Shown: positions 32,260 to 43,224 of the stretch, in pieces
How positions within the stretch are numbered: the stretch's first letter is position 1
Layout of the letters: every line of letters starts with the position of its first letter
NCBI GenBank assembly: GCA_002633005.1
Contig: NMRA01000142.1
Span: forward strand, 254,272 to 318,271
Direction of reading: 5' to 3'
Length of the DNA: 64,000 nt
Source of the DNA: Phoronis australis
Lineage: Eukaryota; Phoronida; Phoronidae
Program-made: the position numbers and the translations under genes
Notes under the pieces: model-generated
Told to the model about the DNA's origin: nothing
The model's database searches: none
Seen by the model: the letters and a program-made list of their open reading frames with translations, nothing else

Positions 32260-35200
32260 TCAGCAGTTGCTCTGGTCAGTTATAGCAAAGTTGCCCGTCT
32301 CCAACCCTCTTTCAACCAGACGTAGTTTCAGTGTTTCTACAATGGAATCGTCCAGCGTACGAGTGCGAGACAAGATCCAGACAAACTCCTTTGTGGTACC
32401 CTGGCTGTTTGGCGAACACGAGTAAATGACCGAATATGTGTCATAATCGGTGTCCACCACCCAGTAGTTTAAGAGTCGTGACCCTGGAATACAAGGGTTT
32501 TGCACAGAGTTAAGGAGGATTTCCCAGTCGCTGCTGCATAGTTGTCAGTGTTGAAAGCGAAAGTATCGTTACCGCGAGAAACGCATTTTCAGAATATTGT
32601 TGTATGGGAAGTTATTTTAATAACTTAAAAGTTTGGCCAGAGACAAAAACATGTTTTGTTATTATAGTCTTATTGTAAATCGTAAATTCGCCGTTGTCTC
32701 TCGCATTTTATCTAGCCTTGTATCCCATCTCGCTCAATGTCTTATATTATAATTTTATTTTGTATTATAATAATGTCTAGAGAGCTTATACCAATAAACA
32801 GAAGGTGTGACATCTGGTTAGGCGAAATTACCCCTGCGCCCTCAAGAAAAAGATGTTCCACTACTTAGATTTTTTAGACTTTTTTATATGTAAAAGCACT
32901 TAAGCTGCCCTATATCACACCAAAATATGTCATAAGACTGCTTCTGAGCTGTTATTTGGTATATAATTTGTTACCATTGCAATTTGTTATGCGTTACGAC
33001 CGTTTTAAGCGTAAATGACCTAGACTATTAACGCTAGCGTTTCATTGCCTGAGACTCGGAAACTCATATCTCAGGTATTGCGTACATAAAACATTTTCGA
33101 ATTCGCAATTTTAGGGTTGGCTAACGCTAATAAACACTTTTTACAGACGCTGATGAATTCGACCTTCTTTTTGGTAAAGGAAATAAAATCTTATTATAGC
33201 GAGGAATATTAGGAGGCTGATTTTATTAGCTTTTAAAAGTGACTTGATTCGTTTTCGCAAAATATTGAAGAAATGCAATTTTAAGTAATAATAGGTTAAG
33301 GCAATTGGATCCCTTCGGTACCATGGGAAACACTTCTTTTCAACCCATGAAACCTTTTACTTTTGAAGTCATTAATGATCACAGAAACCTATTATTTTTT
33401 CTTAGAAATCCGAATTTTCCACGTTTTCACGAAGCTTGAAAATTTTATCTCTGTATTCTATTAGGTACAATCGGCTGTCTGAAAAAAAATTAGCAAGGCC
33501 TATTTAAACCAAAAACTCAGTGGTCAAAAATCAAGACCACTATTTTGTCGTTTTTCAATGAAATGACCTAGGCCTTGATTTTTGACGACAGGGTTTTTGG
33601 TTTAAATAAGCCTTGCTCATTTTTCCAGGCTCTCGATTTAACCTAATAGAATGTAAAGATAAAAATTTTTAGTTTCGTGCAAAACTTGTAACGTACATGA
33701 CAGCTGCGACTTAAACCGCGACGAACTCGGGTGATCAATTTTCTTTAAGAAAACATAGTCACGTGACTACAAGGCATTATTTTCGTGCGCTCAGTAGGTT
33801 ATTGTGATCATGAAGGATTGAAAAAATAAATGCTTCCATGGGTTCACAAGTTGTATTTTAAAAGATATTTTTGATATCTTAAAGAATCGCACTCCTTTAA
33901 AAAGAAATGTGATCTTTGATAGGGAAGATATCCAATTATTTTAAAGATACAATAAATCAAAACATCTGACGTTTTAGGCCACTTAAGCTTATGAAATCGT
34001 TGTCGCGTTTTCCTTTCTCCAACTTGAATTGATTTCTGAACTTGAGAAGATTTGGCAGTTTATTGTTGCTAGTTCGTCACAAAAAATAATTTCAACTATG
34101 AGCAAATGACCATAGTTGTTTTTGACATCATAATGTGGTTTATAGTGGCCCTAATCATAACATCGGGGCATTCAAAATGTTTAACAATAAAAGGCTTTGG
34201 CTTACCTGAAAATTCTATGACCAACTTTGCAGGCACCGCAGCATCCAGTGCAAAGACACTACCAGTCATTTTGAATAATTCACCAGTGCTGGAAAGAATT
34301 CACAGGCTGTATCACAAGTCACATGAAAATTTAGGAGAGGGTGGCCGGGGTCTGCCCTCTTATTGCACGAACAAAAGTCAACCGCGAACTTTTTCCTTCA
34401 AAAAAACACATTGTGGTTTCTCCCTTGCTATATCATAGAACAGCAATAGAAACAGTTACAACGGAGAAGAACATTGAGTAATAAAAATTATTCACACGCT
34501 TATGGCCAAGCAGCAGTTAACCTTTGTTCGACAAACACAGAAACTGTTAATATGCACTGAGGCGAAAACTACATTTCGGACAGCTCGATATTTGACTTCA
34601 GCAAACGTTGTCCATTTACGGCATAAATGTCACGGAAAGTTGGTACGTTAGCTAAAAGATAACCTTGAAAGTATTTAATTTGATTGTGTGAGACATCGCA
34701 AATTTGCGTTTTCGGTGAAAACTGTCGAAATATTCAGAAAGTAACACGAGCTTTGATGACTGCAACTCGTAAATACTGCTCAATTTTCGTCAGGCATCTA
34801 ATTCAGGTAGATCTCGTCTCGGCTTACATTTGCGCGAGAGAAAGGTAATGTTACTGAGACGCAAAAATTGTGGTACCGGGAATATGCGTCCGTGAGAGGA
34901 ATAGTGTGCACGAGAGAACTTTGTGTCAAGATGATCTGTACACCAGCGAGAAAGTTCCAAAGTCAGTTTAAAATGCTCGTCAACCCCCAGGCATTTCTTG
35001 ATTTACTGTTTACGTTGAAGGGAATTGTAGCTTTAACAAAACCGCCATATACCTTTTTCTGATTCCATTAATAAGCAGGTCAACACTGTTGTCTGGAGCC
35101 GTAGTGTACGTACCCTGGATGCATTTCAATCCGCTTTCGAAGACGTTGTTGGATCTATGGATTTCATACCAGTCACCGAGATACTGTAAGAGTATAAATT

Positions 35201-35568
35201 AAAAATTCAATTAAGAAGAAAACACGTATCTTAGATCGATTTCCATATCTAGGCAGGTGTAGTTAATAAATCATATTACTAAAAACGCTGCGTTTAGACT
35301 GACTGTCAAAAAATGGATCCGCAAATTGAAATTTCAAGAAGGAATCGGTGCTTTCGTACTTCCTCTGCGAAAGGTTTAGAACTAAACACTCGCGAGGAAG
35401 AAGGCTTTTTAAGTGAATTCAACATCGCATTGGTAATCTTTCATTTTTTACCCGTGTCATGTTGAGTGACTGCTTCAAAGCCGCTGTGTCTAAACATCCC
35501 CCGGTGTTGATAAAACCCTGCCCACTGACGACAACTAATGAACACAGTGCAATGACGGCTTGAAACAT
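32260..35568 (-). CDS. Apolipoprotein D-like lipocalin 1 (4 coding exons, 184 aa)
   Basis: Predicted secreted lipocalin, a beta-barrel carrier of small hydrophobic ligands. Coding exons in transcript order: 35568-35452, 35183-35053, 34288-34206, 32483-32260; the sum is 555 nt and all junctions are GT..AG with matching phases. The signal peptide is MFQAVIALCSLVVVSGQ. All three lipocalin signatures are present: GDWYEI (GxW), VVDTDYDTYSVIYSC (TDY) and WILSRT (Arg). The four cysteines sit as in apolipoprotein D (after the signal peptide, GLKC, YSC and terminal DQSNC), so two disulfides are likely. I start at the MFQ methionine because the paralogue shares it and copy 1 has only a GTG upstream. 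Exon 3 uses the acceptor TTTCCAG; an earlier AG would give a stop. The LTR retrotransposon sits about 0.5 kb upstream. It could belong to a broader ApoD/Lazarillo group rather than ApoD itself. Confidence 0.9.
33490..33620 (-). repeat. Hairpin in lipocalin 1 intron 3
   Basis: Arms 33490-33535 and 33574-33620 are near-perfect reverse complements (outer part AGCAAGGC.TATTTAAACC, inner part GTCAAAAATCAAG) around a 38-bp loop. The core is kept in the paralogous intron at 49501-49595. It would form an RNA stem in the pre-mRNA. Confidence 0.8.
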
Positions 35569-35639
35569 GGCGACGGTGAATGTCGAACTGACCACCCAAC
35601 TACGCGCGTTCACCTATTAAAGGTCTGTTCTTGCGTAAC

Positions 35640-36074
35640 TTAATTTTCGACCGGCACACGTGCAAGATCAGACATTTATCCATAGACTACAAAAGGTATG
35701 CTGGTATAATGAAGATTATTTGATTTCTCGCTTCGACTCACCGTTCTCGAGTTAGGTGAGGTTTTCTGATTTGATGACTGTTTTCTATCAATAGTTATAA
35801 TCCTTCAAACACTACCTTTGATATCAGCCGGGTGGGAAGATTCTGTGTTGTTGCATCCAAAACGTCGAAGGGTCGCGTTTATTTTGATTACATTGTAAAA
35901 TTGATTTCTTTGCCAGCACTCAATCACAAATGGCCATTTTACCGTGTTGCTTGTTGATACATGTATCTCAGCCCTTATTGTCAAGCGTTTCATAATGAAG
36001 AATTAAAATCGTGCTTATTTCAGATCAAACACGCCCACATTTTGAGACAGTCATGATTCAGCGTTTCAAGCTTC
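35640..36074. other. Duplicated upstream flank of lipocalin 1
   Basis: Closely matches 54880-55250 upstream of lipocalin 2, including TATTTGATTTCTCGCT, CACCGTTCTCGAGTTA and AATTGATTTCTTTGCCAGCA. The match stops near 36040, just before the retrotransposon. No coding sequence. Confidence 0.75.
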
Positions 36075-36390
36075 TTACGCCAGTGCGCCAGATGTCGGTT
36101 CGCTGTAGTCAGCGCCCTCTCTCTCTGCCGTCTGCCATTTTGTGCTAGCGTGCGTTCAGTAACGCTATGACCTACGCTAGGACCTAGCCAAAATCTTTTC
36201 AAAGTCACGTGTCCTGATTTAAAATACACAACAACATCGCACGTAATCTCGTGAAGTCTTGCTTTTTAGCGACTAGGTCCTAGCGTTACTGAACGGGAGG
36301 CTGGTATCGTTCATTTTATTTAGCTATCAATAAACCTTTAGTGTTTCGTCCACAGTTGCTCGTTCTGCATAAACAATTACCTTCTGACGT
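36075..36390 (+). mobile_element. 5' LTR of a decayed retrotransposon (interrupted)
   Basis: 36075-36146 and 36300-36390 together match the 3' LTR at 41334-41488: CGCCAGATGTCG, CTGCCATTTT, GGTATCGTTCATT, CAATAAACC, CCACAGTT. A 153-bp element at 36147-36299 splits the copy. After the LTR comes TGGTGGCAGCG, a possible primer-binding site. Outer boundaries are approximate because I could not fix the target duplication. Confidence 0.8.
36147..36299. mobile_element. 153-bp inverted-repeat element inside the 5' LTR
   Basis: The ends hold TTCAGTAACGCTA and TAGCGTTACTGAA; a copy of AGGACCTAGC and its complement lies further in. GCT flanks both sides (36144-36146 and 36300-36302). The 3' LTR keeps the empty site (CATTTTTGCTGGTATCG), so this is a true insertion with a 3-bp duplication. 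A second copy is at 44534-44682. The superfamily is unknown. Confidence 0.82.
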
Positions 36391-36441
36391 GGTGGCAGCG
36401 TTATAAACGCACTTTACGACCGATCCCCGTCAATTACCGCA

Positions 36442-37220
36442 GTGCACGTACGCTATCCCATTTCAAAGGGGGACGAGCCAGTTCACACTACTGGTCCACA
36501 CACCGTGACAACTGACATTGTTTTGCGCTTTATTCGCACCTGGAACATGTCGCACAGAGCGCCTAAACAATGGTCGTTAACCAAGAACGAAGCAATAACA
36601 ACTTTTGAGGCTTGGCGTCAGAACCTACTGTACATACTATCCCTTGACAAGAATTTTGCTGACTTCCTAGTTGACGGCGTGTCATGGAGAAAGAAAAGTC
36701 CTACCTCACCTCACCGGAGTTTGGTCGCCGACGGCAATGGCGTCCCTGAAGATCACAGGAGGACTGCTGCTCAGAAGTGTCAACACCTGGAGCTCCTGCT
36801 TGCCCAAGTGGGAAACTGCTGTCCAGTAATTTCTCTCAATACCATAGTGAAGAACTCCACATCACTGGCCAACATATGGCAAGCCATTCGTTTGCATTAC
36901 GGCCTACAGTCTACCGGTGCTCACTTTTTAGGCTGATGGGCGACCAGAAGACCTGTATCAAAGACTCGTCTCATTTGTCGAAGACAGTCTACTACAGGCC
37001 CACGGTACCATTCGACGTCACGACGAAGTAGTCACCATAGATGAAGAGCTGACCCCCACACTAGAGAACATGGTTGTTCTCACATGGTTAAAACTCCTTC
37101 ATCCCTTCTCCCTAACCTAGTAAAGCAACGTTACGGCACTGAACTCCGATCTCGTACCCTAGCCACGCTAAAACCAGAGATCTCTCAAGCTATGGACTCG
37201 TTGCTTGACGAAATAAAACA
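36442..37220 (+). pseudogene. Retrotransposon gag, frameshifted
   Basis: The first frame (36442-36936) carries gag-like blocks [32 protein letters not shown] and [18 protein letters not shown]. The frame then breaks, and the continuation (PEDLYQRLVSFVEDSL, then [10 protein letters not shown] and [18 protein letters not shown]) is found in other frames up to about 37220. At least two frameshifts or deletions exist, so no intact Gag can be made. Confidence 0.75.
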
Positions 37221-37234
37221 CTGCAGATGCTAAG

Positions 37235-40200
37235 ATGCTACGCAACAGTACTAGCAAATTCGACAACAAACGCTCTAACTTCCACACACCCAAACGGACC
37301 TCAATCAGCAGACCATCGTGCCCCCTGTGTGTGCAAGCTCGTCGTGCGGAGACACAGCATTTTCTCAGCAAATGCCCATTTCTTCCACCACAAGATCGTC
37401 TTTTCATGAGTAAGGCGCGACAACTTACCTGTTCAGAAGACCATAGTGTAGATGACGCCAATGTGGACGATGACGACGACTGCTCTAACTTTTGCGTGTC
37501 ATCCCATCGTGTCCGTGTGACCAAGTCTCCTACTTTCAAAGTGTTTTACACTCATCATCCTGTTGTCCTCACCGTTGACACAGGTGCTGAAACTAATATG
37601 ATTAAGGCATCCTTCGCAAGGTTCATCGACGCCCACATCAAACCCAGTACTCAGTGCGCTTTCCAAGCTGAAGGCAAGTCACCGTTGTCCGTAGTTGTGG
37701 AAACATCACTTTCGGTTTCCCGAAATGACCAGAAATTGCTCCTCGAGGCGCTCGTCGTTGACGATGTGGACGTCGATGTTTTGGCTGGGACCCCATTCAT
37801 AACTTCGAACGATCGCTGTTCGACCAGCAAAGTGTCAAATCACGATCCGAGGGACTGACATAATCACCTACGGCTCTGGTACAAAGTCTGCCACAAACCC
37901 ACACCTCAGTTGTCCGCCTCACGCAGTAACATCTGTTACGATCACCGAGGTACTCCACAGTTTTGTGGCCAGGGGATTTTTGGAGGTTACCGTCCTATCA
38001 GATGTTGATCCTGATGGATCCATGGAACCATACCACATCCCTCGTAACAACCACTTTGGTCAAAATCACGCTACCGCCCCGAACTTCCAGCTAGTCACGG
38101 ACTCTGTACCACCAACCAGCTCCACGCGTACTCTTTTAGAATCTCCTACAACACAGTATTCGAGCTCTGTTGTGTTGGACCCTGACTATTTGCTGTCACC
38201 TGAGACCAGACAACTGCTTTGCAGTGTCATGAATGAGTACAACCAGGTATTTAGCCTCGCGTTCCTGGCTACAATGGGTCTGCCGGTCCATTAAAGGCTG
38301 TGGTGAACATGGGTCCCGTCCAACCACCCCAGCGAAAGGGACGTGTCCCTCAATATTCTCGTCACAAACTCGTGGAGTTACAAACCAAGTTTGATGATCT
38401 TGAGATGGAAGGTATCTTTCGTCGACTGGAGGACATCGGCATCACCGTCGAGAACCTGAATCCTTCTTTTCTAGTGAAGAAGCCAAACGGTGGGTTTCGT
38501 CTATTCATTGCCTTCGCGAATGTTGGTCGTTACTGCAAGACCCTTATGCCCGATGTAGATGCCAAACTTCGCACCATCACATGCTGGAAGTACCTCATCG
38601 GTACGGACCTCACCAGTGCCTTCTACCAGATACCATTGGACCGTTCTTCTATGAAATACTGTGGCGTCTGCACTTCCGTTAAAGGGGTGCGTGTCTATAC
38701 CTGTGCTGCCATGGGTATGCCCGGCTCAGAAACTGCACTCGAATAACTCATGTGTCGCGTCCTTGGAGACCTTCTTCAAGAGGGCAAAGTCGCAAAACTG
38801 GATGATGATTTGTATTGCCGCGCGGATACCCCAGATGATCTCCTCACAGTATGGACCCGTGTACTCCAGGCCCTGGACAGGTGTAACCCCCATCTTTCAC
38901 CTACCAAGACCGTCGTTTGCCCAAGGTCGACCACTGTCCTGGGGTGGATTTGGTTGGATGGCAATATCTCCGCGAGCCCTCATCGTATAGCTACACTCTC
39001 GTCCTGCCCCAAACCTGATAATGTCCGTGGTTTACGTTCCTTCATTGGTGCCTACAAAGCTCTAGGTCGAGTCTTACCTGCGTGTTCCCAAGCTCTTGCA
39101 CCGTCAGAAGAGTCAATTGCAGGCATGAAATCCCAGGATAAGGTACCATGGAATGACAGTCTTCGTGATTCCTTCGATCGCGCCCAACAGTCTCTCAAGT
39201 CGCACTAGAGCATCCTGAAACCTCGACCCTCAGACCAATTGTGGATCGTCACCGATGGGTCTGTTACTAGTCATGGAATAGGGGCAACGCTCTATGTCAC
39301 ACGATCGAGGACAGAAGCTGTGTCTTGCTAGGTTTTACAGCGCCAAACTTCGCAAACACCAAGTCACTTGGCTCCCGTGCGAGATTGAGGCTCTACAGCT
39401 GCTGCCATCAAACACATCAGTCCGTTTATTATCCAATCGAATCATCGGACTTGTCTCCTCACAGACAGCAAGCCGTGTGCACAGGCAGTAGAAAAACTAT
39501 GTAGAGGAGAATTCTCATCTAGTCCTCGTGTAACATCGTTTCTGTCTATTGTCAGCCGCTACCAGGTTCACTTGTCACACCTAGCTAGTCCCGCAAACAT
39601 TCCGTCAGACGTCGCAAGTCGCAACGCTCCCGACTGCAATGAACCACGTTGCCAAGTTTGTTCGTTTATCATCGCCATAGAAGATTCTGTCGTGAGACAT
39701 ATCTGCATTGACGACGTCCTGCAAGGATCGACTCGTGTCCCATTCACGACTCGCTCCACCTAGATTGTTACTCAGTTGGAATGTCTTGATCTTCGACGTG
39801 TCCGCGCTCATCTGAAACAGGGCACTCGCCCTTCTAAGAAGCTCGCTTCCTTACCAGACGTGAAGCGTTTCCTCAGGGTTACCACTATCTACCGTGATGG
39901 TCTACTCGTTGTACGTCGAAGCCAACCCCTGTTTGGTGCTTCCGAGAGGATTGTCGTGCCCCGGGCTGTTCTAGAAGGGTTGCTTACTGCTATTCACATC
40001 AAGCTTGACCACCCTTCCAAGCATCAACTGAAGCTGGTTGTCAGTTGCCACTTCTACGCGTTAGATCTCGATAAAGCCATTGACCGGGTTTCTGAATCAT
40101 GCTATTTATGTGCGTCCCTGAAAGCCTCTCCCTGTGCTTTTGTCCCAAAATCGACTACTGACCCGCCAGAGGTTCCAGGCATTTGCTTTGCTGCAGATGT

Positions 40201-41258
40201 CTTGAAGCGTTCGCACCAGCTCATTCTTCTTGTACGTGAAACGGTCACATCGTATTCTTCCACTTGTCTTATTGACACTGAGACACATACTGTGCTCCGA
40301 GACGCTCTAGTCCAACTCCTGTCAGAACTACTCCCACTTGATGGACCGTCTGCCATTGTCCGGGTCGATCCCGCCCCTGGGTTTCGTGCGCTCCAGAACG
40401 ACAAGCTGTTAAACTCAGTTGGCATACGTCTAGAAGTTGGTCGCGTCAAGAACACAAACAAGAACCACGTTGCAGAAAAGGCAATTGCTGAACTTGAGAA
40501 CGAGTTTTTACGCCAGCAACCTGGAGGGGGTCCAGTGCCTAAGCTAGGTCTGAGCATCGCCACAGCCCGACTCAATTCCCGTCTTCGCTCTCGTGGTTTG
40601 TCATCTCGAGAAATGTGGCTCCAGCGGAATCAGTATACCAATGAACAACTCCCTGTGTCTGACAGAGAAATGATCTTACAACAACACCGCGCTCGGACTG
40701 CGAATCATTCACACAGCGAAAGATCGAAGAATCCCCAGGGACGACACCTCTTTGGCTGTAGGTGATCTAGTGTACCTCCACGCAGATCGCGACAAGACAA
40801 AGGCTCGTGAACGATACTTGGTAGTGTCCATCGAGGACGACTGGTGTTATATCCGCAAGTTTGTTGGTTCGCAACTACGCTCCACATCATACAAAGTCAA
40901 ACTGGATGATTGCTACGTTGTGCCCGAGTTTTTCTTACCGCTTGCGGAGTTGCCTTCACCAGCTCCGACGCTGGATGACGACGATGTACCGTACTCCACT
41001 GACACTCGTCCTGTTGGTATGCCGTCCGCCGATTCTTAGTCTGTCACGTTGCCTGCTGATCTTCAGCTTCCGCCTGTTCCTCAGGCATTGTCGCTGCCTC
41101 CGGACGATGCCACGTTTTCTTCTAATGACGACAACCCCTGCGATGTACCCAACGCTTGCTCTGATGCCCAGCCCGCTCTCAAAGAGGCCAGCGACTGTTG
41201 TCGACTGAAACGTTCTCACCACCCACCCTCATATTTACAGGATTACTTACTTAACTAA
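37235..41258 (+). pseudogene. Retrotransposon pol (protease-RT-RNase H-integrase), broken
   Basis: The order is PR-RT-RH-IN, as in Ty3/Gypsy-like elements; BEL cannot be excluded. Visible parts: a zinc-knuckle-like CPLC...C at about 37320-37380; the aspartic protease LTVDTGAETNMI near 37570; RT from about 38300 with [17 protein letters not shown]; an RNase H start LWIVTDGSV near 39240; an integrase HHCC region near 39990-40115; and a D,D,E core (FAADVL, RVDPAPGF, KAIAELE) in the 39776-40765 frame. It is broken by stops or shifts near 37857, 38294, 38744-38746 (TAA inside RT), 39206, 39490, 40765 and 41038. The catalytic box reads KLDDDLYC. No envelope gene is seen. The element is dead. Confidence 0.8.
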
Positions 41259-41333
41259 GGACAGGTAAAGTTTCCTCACGTTTATTAGCCTACTTATTTG
41301 TTGTTAGTTTATGTTTTTGTGGAGAAAGAGAAG

Positions 41334-41488
41334 TCACGCCAGTCCGCCAGATGTCGTTTCGATGTAGTAAGCGCCATCCCTCTCTGCCGTCTGCCATTTT
41401 TGCTGGTATCGTTCATTCTATTTAGCTCTCAATAAACCTTAGTGTTTCATCCACAGTTCGTTCTGCATTAGCAATTGCCGTCTGGCGT
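41334..41488 (+). mobile_element. 3' LTR of the decayed retrotransposon
   Basis: An uninterrupted copy of the LTR of about 155 bp with CAATAAACC as its poly(A) signal. It differs from the 5' copy at many positions, so the insertion is not recent. Confidence 0.78.
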
Positions 41489-42106
41489 TAGTTAAAACCA
41501 GAACCACACTGCCGAGGGCCTTTGATGCACTGAAGAAAGAGAATCAAATAATACCGCACTACAGACATACACTACAGTGCCCTTTTCTTGGTGCGTTGCC
41601 AACAAGTCCAACAAAAAGCAGTTCTTTGTTACAATTCAAAGAGAATGTTTTAGTGCAAAATATGTAAGTTTTACCGTTACACACCTTCCACACAATACAA
41701 TTTCCTGTTAAAAACCTACAGAACAGTCATTATTAATTTTCACTTTCATTACATTTTGGAGCAGACATCAAATGCAATGACAGATCTCGCTCAGTGAAGT
41801 ATTAGTACTGCCGAAGTTACTTCTCAGCTTAAGCAACACCGACTTTTTCTAAATTAATGCTGCCTTTTTCCTGCTTAGCAGGCTACAAATGAAAAGCGAA
41901 TTAGGCCTTACACTCTCATAACACAAGTCTCCTAATATTCCGTGCCGTGATTCCATTCTTGTTGCCAACTCAATTCACAAGGAATGCTAGACTGGGATTA
42001 GAGATGTGTTTCATGAACAGGATTAAGAAAAAAAATCAAACCTTTTTCAGCAAATGTGAAGTAGGAGCGTATCAAGACCAAATCTACGAACGTACATACA
42101 TACATA
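41489..42106. other. Sequence between the LTR and the CATA repeat
   Basis: No gene. From about 42030 (TTTTTCAGCAAA, then GAAGTAGGA, then CCAAATCTAC) it matches 55350-55400 of the second unit, so the duplicated segment resumes here past the retrotransposon. Confidence 0.6.
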
Positions 42107-42111
42107 CATAC

Positions 42112-42354
42112 CAGTGGTGGATCTAGGATACCATAAGGGGGCCCCAACATTTTGCCTCGAGGAATTGGGCAAAGCGCGATTGTATGTGCACGGGCGGCCC
42201 GAAAGTTGCAGGGTCCGGGAGTAGTATGAACTTTCTGTTCGGAAAGTCTATAGACTAAAATAAAATAAAATAAAAATACGGGAACGCGATCCCGCAATAT
42301 TTCCTTACGCTTCACGCTGTTGCTGTTTCACTTTCCCGCCTAAATCCACCTATG
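42112..42354 (+). mobile_element. hAT-like non-autonomous element, copy D
   Basis: Starts CAGTGGTGGATCTAGG and ends CTAAATCCACCTATG. It is flanked by CATAC on both sides (42107-42111 and 42355-42359) within a CATA microsatellite. Same subfamily as copies A and E. It has no coding capacity. Confidence 0.75.
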
Positions 42355-42391
42355 CATACACACATACATATGTATACACACATACATATAA

Positions 42392-43220
42392 CTGTTCTGG
42401 GGGCGTGTGCCTTGTCATGGCGGAACAGCTTGCGTATCTCTGTGACCTCCAGAGCTATACGGGCTGGAGTCATACTTGCAGAACAGTACACGTGACTTTT
42501 TACCGCCAGATGCGAACTGGCCGACGTAAGCTTACAAATCATTCTGTGAAAAAAACCTGTCACCCAAGAACATAATTATGCGCTCAAAGAAAGCCAACAT
42601 GAGTTCTTGCCGACAAACTTTGATTTTGATATTGGCATGGCAATTTTTGAACCACGGACAAACTCGGTGCAGCAAAAAATACAACTAGCTTGAATTTTGA
42701 TTTTGCAAGTGATACAGTACTTTAAACGCACTTCTCGGTCAATTATCTACAGTTTAAATGCATTGATTCCTGATAACAAGGAGACAACAAGGAGTGAAAT
42801 CAGAACTGATCTATTACCCTAGTAATGCATATTTTTAAGGAATTTTACGTCTCACTTGTGTCTTGATTATGAAACTACACTGAACTTCATTCAAATACAT
42901 GTACCCATATGTTACCTCAAATTATTCATTTTCATTTACAGATCTTGTCATCGCATCAAGTGTGAGTCAGTTCATGATTTAATTGTTTAATTTTAAACAC
43001 CATTGGCGTTCAAGCTAAAATGGCTAAGCGAGTATAATATTGGCTTAGAGCTCTATTTGACTCGGGTGGCGTCATGTGTAAGTTGACTTTCATCTATTTG
43101 TATTAATCTCACATCCGTAGTACTCCTATATACTTCGCTTTTTAATGTTACTCATTCATCAGTTTTCTATTTGCAAGACTTAGCTTAACTTAATGTAATT
43201 AAATTAGTTGTGGTGGGAAT
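42392..43220. other. Intergenic stretch, nothing firm
   Basis: A minus-strand frame at 42312-42563 is coding-like for about 27 residues (TPARIALEVTEIRKLFRHDK) but runs into microsatellite translation and has no good splice sites. Nothing else is recognised. Confidence 0.5.
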
Positions 43221-43224
43221 GTTC

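Noticed and set aside
40102-40575. 157-residue minus-strand open frame
   Set aside because: It lies exactly antisense to the integrase frame of the retrotransposon and has no family features; a shadow frame.
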